Positions 25,761 to 34,918 of a stretch of DNA of 64,000 nucleotides are shown piece by piece (within the stretch, counting starts at the first letter, position 1; the number at the start of each line of letters is the position of its first letter). The notes beneath the pieces are model-generated. The model had not been told where the DNA came from and made no database searches. It worked only from the letters and a program-made list of their open reading frames with translations. Location: NCBI RefSeq assembly GCF_036924745.1, contig NZ_JAZHSD010000001.1:1674001-1738000 (forward strand). The letters are read 5' to 3'. Made by a program: the position numbers and the translations under genes. The stretch comes from Bradyrhizobium sp. AZCC 1693 (GTDB lineage Bacteria > Pseudomonadota > Alphaproteobacteria > Rhizobiales > Xanthobacteraceae).

Positions 25761-27368
25761 CTACTCGGCAGCAAGCTTCGCTGCCGGTGGCGGCGACCAT
25801 GCGACGGTGCGATTACGGCCCGCCGCCTTGGCCTGGTACAAGGCCTGATCGGCGGCATGCAGCAAGGCTTCAAATCCCGACATGCTCGCGGTCGCGGCCG
25901 CAAAGCCGACGCTGGCCGTTACGTTGAAGTGAATCCCGTGCGCCTGCAACGCGCTGGCGGCAACCCTCTGGCGAACCCGTTCCGCCACGATTTTCGCCTG
26001 GTCGAGATCGGTTTCCGGAAGCAGCATCGCGAATTCCTCGCCCCCAAGCCGTCCGACGAAGTCGGAACTGCGCTTGCCTTCCCGACAGGCATCGGCAACA
26101 GCGACCAGCGTTTCGTCGCCGACGGCATGTCCGTAATGGTCGTTGACCGCCTTGAAATGATCGACGTCGATCATCAGCACCGATAGCGGCCGGTAGTAGC
26201 GCTGAAACCGGCTCCATTCGGCCGCGGCCAGCGTCCAGAAATGCCGCCGGTTGTACAGGCCCGTCATCGAATCGATGGTCGCCAGTTCTTCCATCTGCTG
26301 CGCATTGCGAACGAGGTCGGTGACGTCACAATAGGTCAGCATCCGGCCGCCGTTCTTGAGCAGCGTGCAATGCGCCCGCATGTTGCGGCCGTCGGTGGTT
26401 CGCAGATCCCGCAACGGCTCGCTGCCGTCCCGCACGGCGGCAACCCGGCTGGCGTAGAACGCGTCCAGTTGGTCCGAAGTCATCCCGCGATCGTTTGCAT
26501 GCGGCGAATTCCTGATCAGCGACTCGTAGGACGGACGCCTTGAGGCCTGCTCCTCGGTAACGCCCCAGAGGGTTCGCATCTTCCTGTTCAGGAACTGGGC
26601 GTTGAGATTGCCGTCCAGCATGACGACGCCCTCGGAGACGTTGTCGAGCGCACTGTGCAGCACCTCCAGTTCATCGGCGTGGCGAACGATATCCGTCACA
26701 TAGGTATAGCTGATCATCCTGCCGCCGTTGGGCAGGTTCGCGCACTGCATCCGGATCACCTCGCCATTGGTGCGGCGCAGATCGAGCGGCCTGGTGTCGC
26801 CTGCCCGCACCAGACGGACGCGCTCGGCGACATAGGCGTCGATACTTTTGGCCTCGATCTCGTAGGCGTTGGTGTCACGGCCATGATACATCAACGCGAC
26901 GAATGCCGGATTCCGGTCGGCGACGGCGTCCGGCAAGGCCCACATGCGGCGGAACGCGCGGTTGATGAATTGCGATTTCATGCTGGCGTCCAGCAGCAGC
27001 ACGCCGACGTCGACCACATCGAGCGCCGCGCGCAGCGCCAGCAACTGGCCCCGCACGATCTGATCGCCGCTCTTCGCCTCCTCGGCGCTGTTCCGGGCAG
27101 CTTCCTCCCTGGCGGCTTCCGCCGTCTCGAACACGAGGCCGACCTGCTTCTCCGACTGCCATGCGCGTTTGCACGGCTCGGGCGCGCCTTCGCCCGGGAT
27201 CAGCAAATGGAAATGCAGGGGAATGCCGAGCGCGCTTTCAACCTCGATGACGGCGCCGACATCGGATATCTGACGGACGGTGCAATCGATCGACGACCAG
27301 CCGTAATTCGAGATGATCTTGCCGGCCAGGAAGGTACGACCACGGGGCATGGATTTTTGTTCGCTCAT
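25761..27368 (-). CDS. Diguanylate cyclase with PilZ-like, PAS, PAS and GGDEF domains
   Basis: The 535-residue cytoplasmic protein begins with a PilZ-like domain (residues 1-85, QISDVGAVIEVE). Two PAS domains follow: about 110-230 (VDVGVLLLDASMKSQFINRA) and about 240-355 (VSEGVVMLDGNLNAQFLNRK). The GGDEF domain opens ATIDSMTGLYNRRHFW and has the active site RLGGEEFAMLLPE near residue 440. R-S-S-D five residues before it fits the inhibitory RxxD site. It makes c-di-GMP and may also bind it through the PilZ domain. There are no membrane helices. ATG 27368 was taken as the start. It is transcribed away from clpA's 3' end, alone. Confidence 0.92.
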   Translation of the reverse strand: MSEQKSMPRGRTFLAGKIISNYGWSSIDCTVRQISDVGAVIEVESALGIPLHFHLLIPGEGAPEPCKRAWQSEKQVGLVFETAEAAREEAARNSAEEAKSGDQIVRGQLLALRAALDVVDVGVLLLDASMKSQFINRAFRRMWALPDAVADRNPAFVALMYHGRDTNAYEIEAKSIDAYVAERVRLVRAGDTRPLDLRRTNGEVIRMQCANLPNGGRMISYTYVTDIVRHADELEVLHSALDNVSEGVVMLDGNLNAQFLNRKMRTLWGVTEEQASRRPSYESLIRNSPHANDRGMTSDQLDAFYASRVAAVRDGSEPLRDLRTTDGRNMRAHCTLLKNGGRMLTYCDVTDLVRNAQQMEELATIDSMTGLYNRRHFWTLAAAEWSRFQRYYRPLSVLMIDVDHFKAVNDHYGHAVGDETLVAVADACREGKRSSDFVGRLGGEEFAMLLPETDLDQAKIVAERVRQRVAASALQAHGIHFNVTASVGFAAATASMSGFEALLHAADQALYQAKAAGRNRTVAWSPPPAAKLAAE

Positions 27369-27527
27369 TGCGGCGATTCCAGTTGGTTTCAGCCCGCAAT
27401 ATCCAACCGGGTGATCTAAACTGGCTTAACCGGGATGATCCAGCCGGGCTCCTACGGCCACGGTTTTTGGCACGTTGCTAACAGGCAGTTAACGCGCCGC
27501 CGGATTGAACGCCCTGCGCCACCCAGC

Positions 27528-27559
27528 AAAAAGCCGGCGGTCTCGCGACGCGCCGGCTT
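27528..27559 (-). terminator. Rho-independent terminator of clpA
   Basis: On the minus strand, arms AAGCCGGCG and CGCCGGCTT (9 of 9 pairs) with an 11-base loop are followed by TTTTT-like bases (plus-strand A run 27528-27532). It sits 23 bases after the clpA stop. Confidence 0.85.
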
Positions 27560-27581
27560 ATCAATTCGCTTTATCCGCCGC

Positions 27582-29993
27582 TCAGACCTTGACCAGCGGC
27601 CCCCGCGAGGCAGGGCCCTTGGAGCCGCCGCCCCCGTTGGGGCCGCCCGGCTTCGGCTTGCGCTTGCGAGCGCCGGGCAGCTTTTCCGGCTTCGGCGTGA
27701 CCGGTCCTTCGACGAACTCGAAGCCGATCTTGTCCTTGCCGTCCGCGCTCGCCTCGTCCTTGACCAGCACGACGCGGACATGGCCGCCGCCCTTCAGGTG
27801 ACCGAACAGCACTTCATCCGCGAGCGGCTTCTTGATGTACTCCTGGATCACGCGTGCCATCGGCCGCGCACCCATCTGCTCGTCGTAGCCATGCTCGATC
27901 AGCCAGGCCTTGGCGGGCTCCGACAACTCGATGGTAACATCGCGATCGGCGAGCTGCGCCTCTAGTTGCAGCACGAACTTCTCGACCACCATACCGATGA
28001 CGTCAGCATTGAGATGGGCGAACGAGACGATCGCGTCCAGCCGGTTGCGGAATTCCGGCGCGAACTGGCGGTTGATCGCTTCGTGGTCGTCGCCTTCCCG
28101 CTTGTTGCGCGTGAAGCCGAAGGCCTGGCGCGCGAGGTCGGCGGCACCCGCATTCGTGGTCATGATCAGGATCACATTGCGGAAATTGACCTGCTTGCCG
28201 TTGTGGTCGGTCAGCCGGCCATGATCCATGATCTGCAGCAGCACGTTGTAGAGATCCGGATGCGCCTTCTCGATTTCGTCGAGCAGTACCACGCAATGCG
28301 GATGCTGATCGACACCGTCGGTCAACAGGCCACCCTGGTCAAAGCCGACATAGCCGGGAGGCGCGCCGATCAGGCGCGACACCGTGTGCCGCTCCATGTA
28401 TTCGGACATGTCGAAGCGGATCAGCTCGACGCCGAGCGAGGCTGCAAGTTGCTTTGCCACTTCGGTCTTACCGACGCCGGTCGGTCCGGAGAACAGATAG
28501 GAGCCGATCGGCTTTTCCGGTTCACGCAAGCCGGCACGCGCCAGCTTGATCGACGCCGACAGCGCCTCGATCGCCTTGTCCTGGCCGAACACCACGCGCT
28601 TCAGCGTCTGCTCGAGATGCTTCAGCACCTCGGCATCGTTCTTCGACACGCTCTTGGGCGGAATCCGCGCCATGGTCGCGATCGTGGTCTCGATTTCCTT
28701 GATGCCGATGGTCTTCTTGCGCTTGTTCTCGGCCACCAGCATCTGTGCCGCGCCGGACTCGTCAATCACGTCGATCGCCTTGTCCGGCAGCTTGCGGTCA
28801 TGGATGTAGCGCGACGACAATTGCACCGCCGCCTCGATCGCCTCATTGGTGTATTTCAGCCGGTGGTAGTCCTCGAAATAGGGCTTTAGGCCCTTGAGGA
28901 TCGCGATCGCGTCCTCAACCGTCGGCTCGTTGATGTCGATCTTCTGGAAGCGCCGCACCAGCGCGCGGTCCTTCTCGAAGTGCTGGCGGTATTCCTTGTA
29001 CGTCGTCGAACCCATGCAGCGGATCGTGCCGGAGGCGAGCGCCGGCTTGAGCAAATTGGACGCGTCCATCGCGCCGCCGGAGGTGGCTCCGGCGCCGATC
29101 ACGGTGTGGATTTCATCGATGAACAGGATGGCGTTCGGATGCGCCTCCAGTTCCTTCAGCACCTGCTTCAGCCGCTCCTCGAAGTCGCCGCGGTAGCGCG
29201 TGCCGGCGAGCAGCGTGCCCATATCGAGCGAGAACACGGTGGCGGCCGCCAGCACTTCCGGCACCTCGGAATCGACGATGCGCTTGGCGAGCCCTTCCGC
29301 GATCGCGGTCTTGCCGACGCCGGCCTCGCCCACGAACAGCGGGTTGTTCTTCTGCCGGCGGCACAGCACCTGGATCGCGCGGTTGATCTCGGAATTGCGC
29401 CCGATCACCGGATCGATCTTGCCGTCACGCGCCTTCTTGTTGAGGTTGACGCAATAGGTCTCGAGCGCCTCGCCCTTCTTCTTGGCGTCCTCGTTGCCCT
29501 TGGTCTCGGTCTCCTCGTCGACGCCGCGCACGGGTCGCGCTTCGGAAATGCCCGGCCGCTTGGCGATGCCGTGGCTGATATAGTTGACCGCGTCGTACCG
29601 CGTCATGTCCTGCTCCTGCAGGAAATAGGCGGCGTGACTTTCGCGCTCCGCGAAAATCGCGATCAGCACGTTGGCGCCTGTCACCTCTTCGCGCCCCGAG
29701 GACTGGACGTGAATCACCGCGCGCTGGATCACGCGCTGGAAGCCCGCGGTCGGCTTGGCGTCGTCGGCGCCGTCGGTGACCAGATTTTCGAATTCGGTTT
29801 CGAGATAGTTGACGAGGCTCGTGCGCAGCTTGTCGAGATCGACGCTGCAGGCGCGCATCACCGCCGCCGCATCCGAGTCATCGATCAGCGACAGCAGAAG
29901 GTGTTCGAGCGTCGCGTATTGATGATGACGCTCGTTTGCAATCGCCAGTGCACGATGCAGGGATTGTTCAAGGCTTTGGGAAAAAGTTGGCAT
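27582..29993 (-). CDS. clpA: ATP-dependent Clp protease ATP-binding subunit ClpA
   Basis: The 803-residue AAA+ unfoldase is complete. It has the double Clp N-domain (MPTFSQSLEQSLHRALAIAN), AAA1 with Walker A GEAGVGKTAIAEGLAKRI, and AAA2 with Walker A SGPTGVGKTEVAKQLA and DQGGLLTDGVDQHPH. A C-terminal Lys/Pro/Gly tail, longer than in E. coli, follows. It feeds substrates to ClpP, and clpS, encoded just upstream (30238), directs N-degron substrates to it. The gap to clpS is about 245 bases with no gene, probably the clpA promoter. A terminator follows at 27559. Confidence 0.97.
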   Translation of the reverse strand: MPTFSQSLEQSLHRALAIANERHHQYATLEHLLLSLIDDSDAAAVMRACSVDLDKLRTSLVNYLETEFENLVTDGADDAKPTAGFQRVIQRAVIHVQSSGREEVTGANVLIAIFAERESHAAYFLQEQDMTRYDAVNYISHGIAKRPGISEARPVRGVDEETETKGNEDAKKKGEALETYCVNLNKKARDGKIDPVIGRNSEINRAIQVLCRRQKNNPLFVGEAGVGKTAIAEGLAKRIVDSEVPEVLAAATVFSLDMGTLLAGTRYRGDFEERLKQVLKELEAHPNAILFIDEIHTVIGAGATSGGAMDASNLLKPALASGTIRCMGSTTYKEYRQHFEKDRALVRRFQKIDINEPTVEDAIAILKGLKPYFEDYHRLKYTNEAIEAAVQLSSRYIHDRKLPDKAIDVIDESGAAQMLVAENKRKKTIGIKEIETTIATMARIPPKSVSKNDAEVLKHLEQTLKRVVFGQDKAIEALSASIKLARAGLREPEKPIGSYLFSGPTGVGKTEVAKQLAASLGVELIRFDMSEYMERHTVSRLIGAPPGYVGFDQGGLLTDGVDQHPHCVVLLDEIEKAHPDLYNVLLQIMDHGRLTDHNGKQVNFRNVILIMTTNAGAADLARQAFGFTRNKREGDDHEAINRQFAPEFRNRLDAIVSFAHLNADVIGMVVEKFVLQLEAQLADRDVTIELSEPAKAWLIEHGYDEQMGARPMARVIQEYIKKPLADEVLFGHLKGGGHVRVVLVKDEASADGKDKIGFEFVEGPVTPKPEKLPGARKRKPKPGGPNGGGGSKGPASRGPLVKV

Positions 29994-30237
29994 TCTCGTC
30001 CTCTGTGGCCCCCGGTCATCATGATCGCCATTACCCGGTCAGGCAACAACAACCTTCGTCATTACTTGTCATATAGTTACGCACGATCGTGGCGAAAGAC
30101 CGGTTCCGGAAACGTGGTTTTCCTCTAAATTCACGCACCCTTCCCCCGAAAAACTACCGGGAATACGATCGGCTTTCGTCAACGCAGTCAATGCAAGACC
30201 CGTTCCCCTCTCCGGCCGGGTCGAAAGCCATGCGCGG

Positions 30238-30570
30238 CTATTTCTTTTCCATCACGCATTGCAGGGGATGCTGGTGCTTGCGCGCAAAATCCATGACCTG
30301 CGTGACCTTGGTCTCGGCAATCTCGTAGGTGAACACGCCGCACTCACCGATCCCGTGGTGATGCACATGAAGCATGATCTTGGTGGCCGCTTCGGCGTCC
30401 TTCTGGAAGAATTTCTCCAGCACATGAACGACGAACTCCATCGGTGTGTAGTCGTCGTTCAAAATGAGGACGCGATACAGGTTCGGACGCTTGGTCTTCG
30501 GCTTGACCTTGGTGATGACCGACGTCGACGGCCCGCCGGTTCCGGGGTTGCGGTTCTCGTCATTGCTCAT
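30238..30570 (-). CDS. clpS: ClpA adaptor ClpS (N-recognin)
   Basis: The 110-residue adaptor begins with a flexible Gly/Pro/Ser arm ([20 protein letters not shown]). The core contains [20 protein letters not shown], whose Asp-Asp and Met-Glu residues form the N-degron pocket, and the helix [20 protein letters not shown]. It delivers proteins with Leu, Phe, Tyr or Trp N-termini to ClpAP. I chose ATG 30570. ATG 30636 in frame adds 22 residues; neither has a convincing SD, so the start is uncertain. Confidence 0.93.
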   Translation of the reverse strand: MSNDENRNPGTGGPSTSVITKVKPKTKRPNLYRVLILNDDYTPMEFVVHVLEKFFQKDAEAATKIMLHVHHHGIGECGVFTYEIAETKVTQVMDFARKHQHPLQCVMEKK

Positions 30571-31221
30571 TCGGGGAGCAGAAGCAGACGACTTTGCCGG
30601 CACGGACGAACAAGCTTTGAAGGTTGATTGCAACATGGCTCAGGCGTTCGAAATTCCAAAGGGGTGACCGGAGCGTATCCTGGTCCACTCGCGATCGGCC
30701 CTGACGTAAGCCACCGCAAACTATCCAGCAACGCTTTTCCAGATCGCCGCGCCCGGTCCGACCCGTTGGCCGGATCGGCACCCGGAATATGGGTCCGGCG
30801 CCGGGTCGCCGCAAGCGCATTGACACTGCCCTGGCACGACCAGCGACCGGTCCGATTCCCGGCTCGGCTATCTGGACCAAGGTTAATCGTTTCTGCCGGA
30901 TTTGACAAAGGACCGCGACTGCCCGTTTAGCCGGGCCGAGGACAGAAGGCCCTTTTGGCGGCCGGTTCGGGCGATGCACCGGTTTTGACCCGCTTTTTTC
31001 GCGGAACCGGTTTTCGCATGTTTAGCCCGGATATCTCACACCACTCCGGCGTCCGAGGTGATCGCTCCGCTGGGCAGCAACCTGCCGCTCAACGCGCCGG
31101 CTGCGGCAACGCCAAGGCAGCCAAACCGCTGGCGCAATATTGCAGCACCGATCGAAGTCGGCAGTCGCTGGCCAGGCTGCGCGTCGCGAAATTACCGTCG
31201 ACGCCAGGAATTCAAGCGTCA
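30571..31221. other. Long gap between clpS and phasin terminator, no gene seen
   Basis: These roughly 650 bases hold no frame with recognisable protein features; all open stretches are low-quality antisense or alternating frames. No tRNA-like cloverleaf is apparent. The clpS promoter must lie at the left end. The stretch is GC-rich and contains several GGTCCG/CCGGAC words without forming one clear hairpin. Confidence 0.6.
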
Positions 31222-31256
31222 AGAAAAAGCCCGGCCGCAACGGCCGGGCTTTTTTA
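31222..31256 (-). terminator. Strong hairpin terminator of the phasin gene (bidirectional)
   Basis: Arms AGCCCGGCCG and CGGCCGGGCT (10 of 10 pairs) with loop CAA are flanked by A5 on the left and T6 on the right, so it works in either direction. It is 28 bases after the phasin stop. Confidence 0.92.
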
Positions 31257-31283
31257 TTGTCGAAGTGTCAGATCGCGAACGAA

Positions 31284-31625
31284 TTAGTGCGCGGCCGGCG
31301 TGAACTTCGAGACCAGGCCCTCGTAGGGCTTGAAGGTCTGCTTGGCGAGATCGGTGTAGAGGCCGGCGATCTTCTGCGACTCCGCGACGAAGGTCTCGTA
31401 GGACGAGCGCGCGAATTCGGTCTGCGCTTCGAGCGCCTTGTCCAGCGACTTCACGCCGGAGAGCTTTTCAACGAACGATTTGGTGTCTTCGAATGACTTC
31501 TTGGCGTAATCGCCATAAGCGGTCGCGATCGCCTGAACGCCGCTTTGCAGGTTGCTCGCGGAAGCAGCAACCGATTCGAGATGCTCTTTGCCGTAGTTCT
31601 GAATGTCTTCAACCTTGACCATCAT
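31284..31625 (-). CDS. Phasin family protein
   Basis: The 113-residue amphipathic helical protein has MMVKVEDIQNYGKEHLESVA, then SNLQSGVQAIATAYGDYAKK and ARSSYETFVAESQKIAGLYT. It matches the Phasin_2 family, proteins coating polyhydroxybutyrate granules. The start at 31625 follows AAAGGACTCC; an extension to 31781 runs through the promoter. Two inverted repeats upstream (31699-31742) look like a regulator's binding sites. The gene has a strong terminator of its own and stands alone. Confidence 0.9.
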   Translation of the reverse strand: MMVKVEDIQNYGKEHLESVAASASNLQSGVQAIATAYGDYAKKSFEDTKSFVEKLSGVKSLDKALEAQTEFARSSYETFVAESQKIAGLYTDLAKQTFKPYEGLVSKFTPAAH

Positions 31626-31698
31626 GGAGTCCTTTCCCAGACTGCAGGTGTAAACCGATTGCCGGGAGGTCCCCGGCCCCCTGACCACCATCTGTATA

Positions 31699-31742
31699 TG
31701 TGCACCGCACAATAAAGTCAATAAATATTGTGCGACGCACAA
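31699..31742. promoter_or_regulatory. Two TGTGC-N3-GCACA dyads upstream of the phasin gene
   Basis: TGTGCACCGCACA (31699-31711) and TTGTGCGACGCACAA (31728-31742) share the inverted motif TGTGC-N3-GCACA. Their centres are 30 bp apart, about three helical turns, so both would face the same side of the DNA. They end 75-120 bases before the phasin start. PhaR-type repressors of phasin genes bind TGC-N3/4-GCA-like sequences, so PhaR is the first guess. Confidence 0.65.
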
Positions 31743-32024
31743 TTGTGGCCAATTAGCGCAAAATCCCGGGGTCTTACGCAACGGTTAATTAATCTTTTGG
31801 AAACTCGCTCGGCCTAACCTGATTCCTGGACTTGTTCGCCTTCCGACAGACAGCCTGAAAGCTGTTTGTGAACAGCATCTTAGCTAGAACAGCGACCTGA
31901 TCGGCTAACCCGGCCGCGCCTGATGGCCGGATCGGTACTTCGAACGGGGGAGCATCAGCGGTTGGTGGGCACAATTTTGCCTCACGAGCCGGTGATCAAG
32001 ACAGAAATTGGGACGGGGAAGTAA

Positions 32025-33875
32025 ATGCTTCGTACAACCTTGGCTTGCTCGCGCGCTTTGCGCGTGTGCGCCCTCGGACTCATTACCTTCACCACGGCGA
32101 TCCTGATCTCGAGCGAGAGCGCCGAGGCTCGCCGCTACAAGCACCGCCGGCACCACCATGTCGCGCGCGAAAGCTACAGCCCGCAGTTCTCCTCCATCGT
32201 CGTCGACGGCAATTCCGGCGCGGTGCTCAGTTCCAACAATCCCGATGGTATCCGGCGCCCGGCGTCGCTGACCAAGATCATGACGCTTTATCTGCTGTTC
32301 GAGCGCCTCGACGCCGGCAAGATGAAGCTCGACACCGAGATGGAAGTCTCCGAACACGCCTCCGAACAGGCGCCGACCAAGCTCGGTCTGAAGCCCGGCC
32401 AGACGCTCAAGGTCGAGGATGCTATCAAGGGCCTGGTGACGCGTTCCGCCAACGACGCCGCCGTCGTGATCGCGGAAGCGATCGCCGGCGATGAAACCGA
32501 ATTCGCCAAGCTGATGACGCGCAAGGCGCGGGCGCTCGGCATGAGCAAGACCACCTACCGCAACGCGTCGGGCCTGCCCAATGACGAGCAACTGACCACG
32601 GCGCGCGATCAGGCGACGCTGGGACGCGCTATCCAGGATCGCTATCCGCGCTACTACCGTTATTTCGCGACCACCGTGTTCAATTATCGCGGCCAGTCGA
32701 TCCGCAACCACAATCGCCTGCTCGGCAATGTCGAAGGCGTCGATGGCATCAAGACCGGCTACACCCGCGCCTCCGGCTTCAACCTCGTGAGCTCGATGCG
32801 CCGGGGCAACCGCCACCTCGTCGGCGTGGTGCTGGGCGGCCGCAGCGGCGGTTCGCGTGACGCCACCATGCGCAACCTGCTGGCCGAGAACCTGGAGAAA
32901 GGCGCGACCAAGCGTACCGTGGCCGCGATCACCGAGCGCAATCCCGCCGACGGCACCGTCGATGTGGCCGAAGCCGAAACCGCTTCGCGTCCGGCCGAAA
33001 CGGCTCAGCCTGCCAGCGCCCTCGCCGCCGAACCGGGGCTCGCAGCCATGCCCGTAACCCGCTCGATCGCGCCGGCAAAGCCGTCGCTGATGGCGGCGGC
33101 CGCCGCTGCCCTGCCCCCGCCGGCCAAGATCGAGCAGAACAAATTCGAGCCGCAAGCCAAGCCCGAACCCGCGCCGCTGACCAGCGGGGTCATTCAGTCC
33201 CAGTCGATATCGGCGATCCCGGGCTCGGCTGAGCCGATGAAGCCGGTCAAGGTCAAGACGGTCCAGGTCAAGGCCGGCCCGATGAAACTGGCGGCCGCCG
33301 GCCCCTCGCAGCCCGTGGCGCCGCCGATCACCAGCGCCATCCCTGCCCGCCCCGAAGTCGCCGAGACCTCCGGCGCCGTTGTCGCAAACGCTGCCGAGGC
33401 CAAGGCCGAAGCCGCCCGGGAAGCCCTCAGGGCAGCCATGCCGCAGCAGCCGGCCGGGCACGGCACCGGTAACGGCGTGCTCGGCGTGCTGCCCGCTTCC
33501 AGCCTGGCGCAGGCGCAAGCCACGCACGCGCAGACGCTCGCCTATGCCGATCCGGCGCCCCGTACCCAGCCGCAGCAGGCCGTGCAACAGAACGACGCCG
33601 TCAAGCCGGCCGCGCCGGCGGTGGTTCGCACCGGCTGGATCGTCCAGGTCGGCGCGCTCGAAAGCGAAAGCGAAGCCAAGCAGCGGATCGATCTCGCACG
33701 CACCAAGGCCAGCGCCCTGCTCAGCAAGGCCGATCCCTTTACTGAAACGACCGTGTCCAAGGACAACCGCACGCTATACCGCGCCCGTTTCGCCGGTCTC
33801 GATCGCGATTCTGCCGAAGCGGTATGCCGCACGCTCAAGCGCGCCGACATTTCCTGCATGACCGTTCGCAACTGA
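32025..33875 (+). CDS. D-alanyl-D-alanine carboxypeptidase (DacA/DacF-type) with C-terminal SPOR domain
   Basis: The 616-residue exported penicillin-binding protein has an N-terminal signal segment of about 35 residues. The S11 peptidase domain carries SxxK in RRPASLTKIMTL, SxN in TRSANDAAVVIAE and KTG in DGIKTGYTRASGF. A Pro/Ala/Lys-rich linker of some 240 residues (about 290-530) follows. The last 75 residues form a SPOR-like domain (GWIVQVGALESESEAKQRID). It trims pentapeptides, and the SPOR domain would take it to septal, denuded glycan. The SD is GGGGAAG before ATG 32025. A hairpin terminator follows at 33904. Confidence 0.93.
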   Translation: MLRTTLACSRALRVCALGLITFTTAILISSESAEARRYKHRRHHHVARESYSPQFSSIVVDGNSGAVLSSNNPDGIRRPASLTKIMTLYLLFERLDAGKMKLDTEMEVSEHASEQAPTKLGLKPGQTLKVEDAIKGLVTRSANDAAVVIAEAIAGDETEFAKLMTRKARALGMSKTTYRNASGLPNDEQLTTARDQATLGRAIQDRYPRYYRYFATTVFNYRGQSIRNHNRLLGNVEGVDGIKTGYTRASGFNLVSSMRRGNRHLVGVVLGGRSGGSRDATMRNLLAENLEKGATKRTVAAITERNPADGTVDVAEAETASRPAETAQPASALAAEPGLAAMPVTRSIAPAKPSLMAAAAAALPPPAKIEQNKFEPQAKPEPAPLTSGVIQSQSISAIPGSAEPMKPVKVKTVQVKAGPMKLAAAGPSQPVAPPITSAIPARPEVAETSGAVVANAAEAKAEAAREALRAAMPQQPAGHGTGNGVLGVLPASSLAQAQATHAQTLAYADPAPRTQPQQAVQQNDAVKPAAPAVVRTGWIVQVGALESESEAKQRIDLARTKASALLSKADPFTETTVSKDNRTLYRARFAGLDRDSAEAVCRTLKRADISCMTVRN

Positions 33876-33903
33876 TCCGGACTTTCCCGTTGAAGTTCGC
33901 AAG

Positions 33904-33935
33904 GCCGGCGCCGCAAGCGCCGGCTTTGTTGTTTT
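33904..33935 (+). terminator. Terminator after the carboxypeptidase gene
   Basis: Arms GCCGGCGC and GCGCCGGC (8 of 8 pairs) with loop CGCAA are followed by TTTGTTGTTTT, 28 bases after the stop. Confidence 0.85.
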
Positions 33936-34135
33936 CCAAACACGGTCGCAACGGCTCTCGCACAATCACGTCCAATGCGGCCGGCGAAAACTTCTCGTCA
34001 AGAATTTACGGTTAAGTTTCCCTGCAATGGACGATCGACCACGCCGGACAACGGCGGGCGATGTGGGGCGTCAGTCAGAGAATGGCACGGAAGCAGCTCT
34101 CGGTTTGTAGCGTCGGTGGCGTGAGCCGGAGTTAG

Positions 34136-34858
34136 CTAGAGATGCGTGCGAAGAAGGGTATCCTTGGCCTCGTTTACGCGGGCAGCGAGGTACGTCGAGC
34201 CCCCCTGATCGGGATGCAGTTTCTTCATCAGGGCGCGGTGCGCCCGGCTGATGTCGTCACGCCCCGCCCCCGGCTGCAGGCCAAGGATCTGATAGGCCTC
34301 CTCGTCCGTCATTTTTCCACCCGGCGCCGCGCGGCGCTGCCCCCCTGCCGTGTCGCCTTGCGCGTTCTGACGCCAAGCGGGAAACCGGCGGTCAAGATAG
34401 CTTTCAAGTAAGGCGACGCTCTCGGCGTCGAAGGCCGCTATCATCGCGATCAACTGCGGCAGGTCGAATTCGCCGAGCGAGCGCCCGGCATTCGGTCCGT
34501 CCACGATCCGGCCCGACAATTCGCCGCTGTCGTGATCGAGGCTCATATCGAGAAACTGCGAGCGGACGCGCGAGGCCTGCCCCGACGAACGCTGCCCGCC
34601 GCCGAAGATCCCGCCGATATTGCTGAAGCCACCCGGCCCGAACGGCGACCAGCCGAGCAGGCCCGCACCGAAGATGCCGAGCGGAATGGCCACCGCAAGT
34701 TCGCCGCGCAGGCCGGTAAAGGCTGCGACCGCCAGCGCCACGACGCCGCCCACGATCTTGATCGCGCGCGCGAGCACGACCGGGTTCGCCGCACGAAACA
34801 TCTGCAGCAGCAAGTAGAGAAGGACAACGGCGACGACGCCGGCAATCAGGGTTGGCAT
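34136..34858 (-). CDS. Membrane-anchored J-domain protein resembling mitochondrial Pam18/Tim14
   Basis: The 240-residue protein has two N-terminal membrane helices (LIAGVVAVVLLYLLLQMF and VVALAVAAFTGLRGELAVAI), a Gly-rich stretch, and a middle domain with LDHDSGELSGRIVDGPNAGR. A J domain fills the last 55 residues: EEAYQILGLQPGAGRDDISR, then HRALMKKLHPDQGGSTYLAA and RVNEAKDTLL. The HPD triad needed to stimulate Hsp70 is present. HPDxGGSxxLAxxxNEAKDxL is very close to the Tim14/Pam18 motor subunit. It probably recruits DnaK at the inner membrane. The gene is monocistronic; 260 bases separate it from the carboxypeptidase. Confidence 0.85.
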   Translation of the reverse strand: MPTLIAGVVAVVLLYLLLQMFRAANPVVLARAIKIVGGVVALAVAAFTGLRGELAVAIPLGIFGAGLLGWSPFGPGGFSNIGGIFGGGQRSSGQASRVRSQFLDMSLDHDSGELSGRIVDGPNAGRSLGEFDLPQLIAMIAAFDAESVALLESYLDRRFPAWRQNAQGDTAGGQRRAAPGGKMTDEEAYQILGLQPGAGRDDISRAHRALMKKLHPDQGGSTYLAARVNEAKDTLLRTHL

Positions 34859-34918
34859 GGTTCCAATATAGGCCGCCCGCCGGCAAAAATCATGGTCGGC
34901 GATTGTCGGGTTCAGGCA

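Noticed and set aside
28980..30128. Plus-strand open frame of 382 codons opposite clpA
   Set aside because: Antisense of ClpA's AAA1 and N domains, with no protein-like features.
31905..33587. Minus-strand open frame of 560 codons opposite the carboxypeptidase
   Set aside because: Gly/Arg/His-rich shadow frame; the plus strand has all penicillin-binding motifs.
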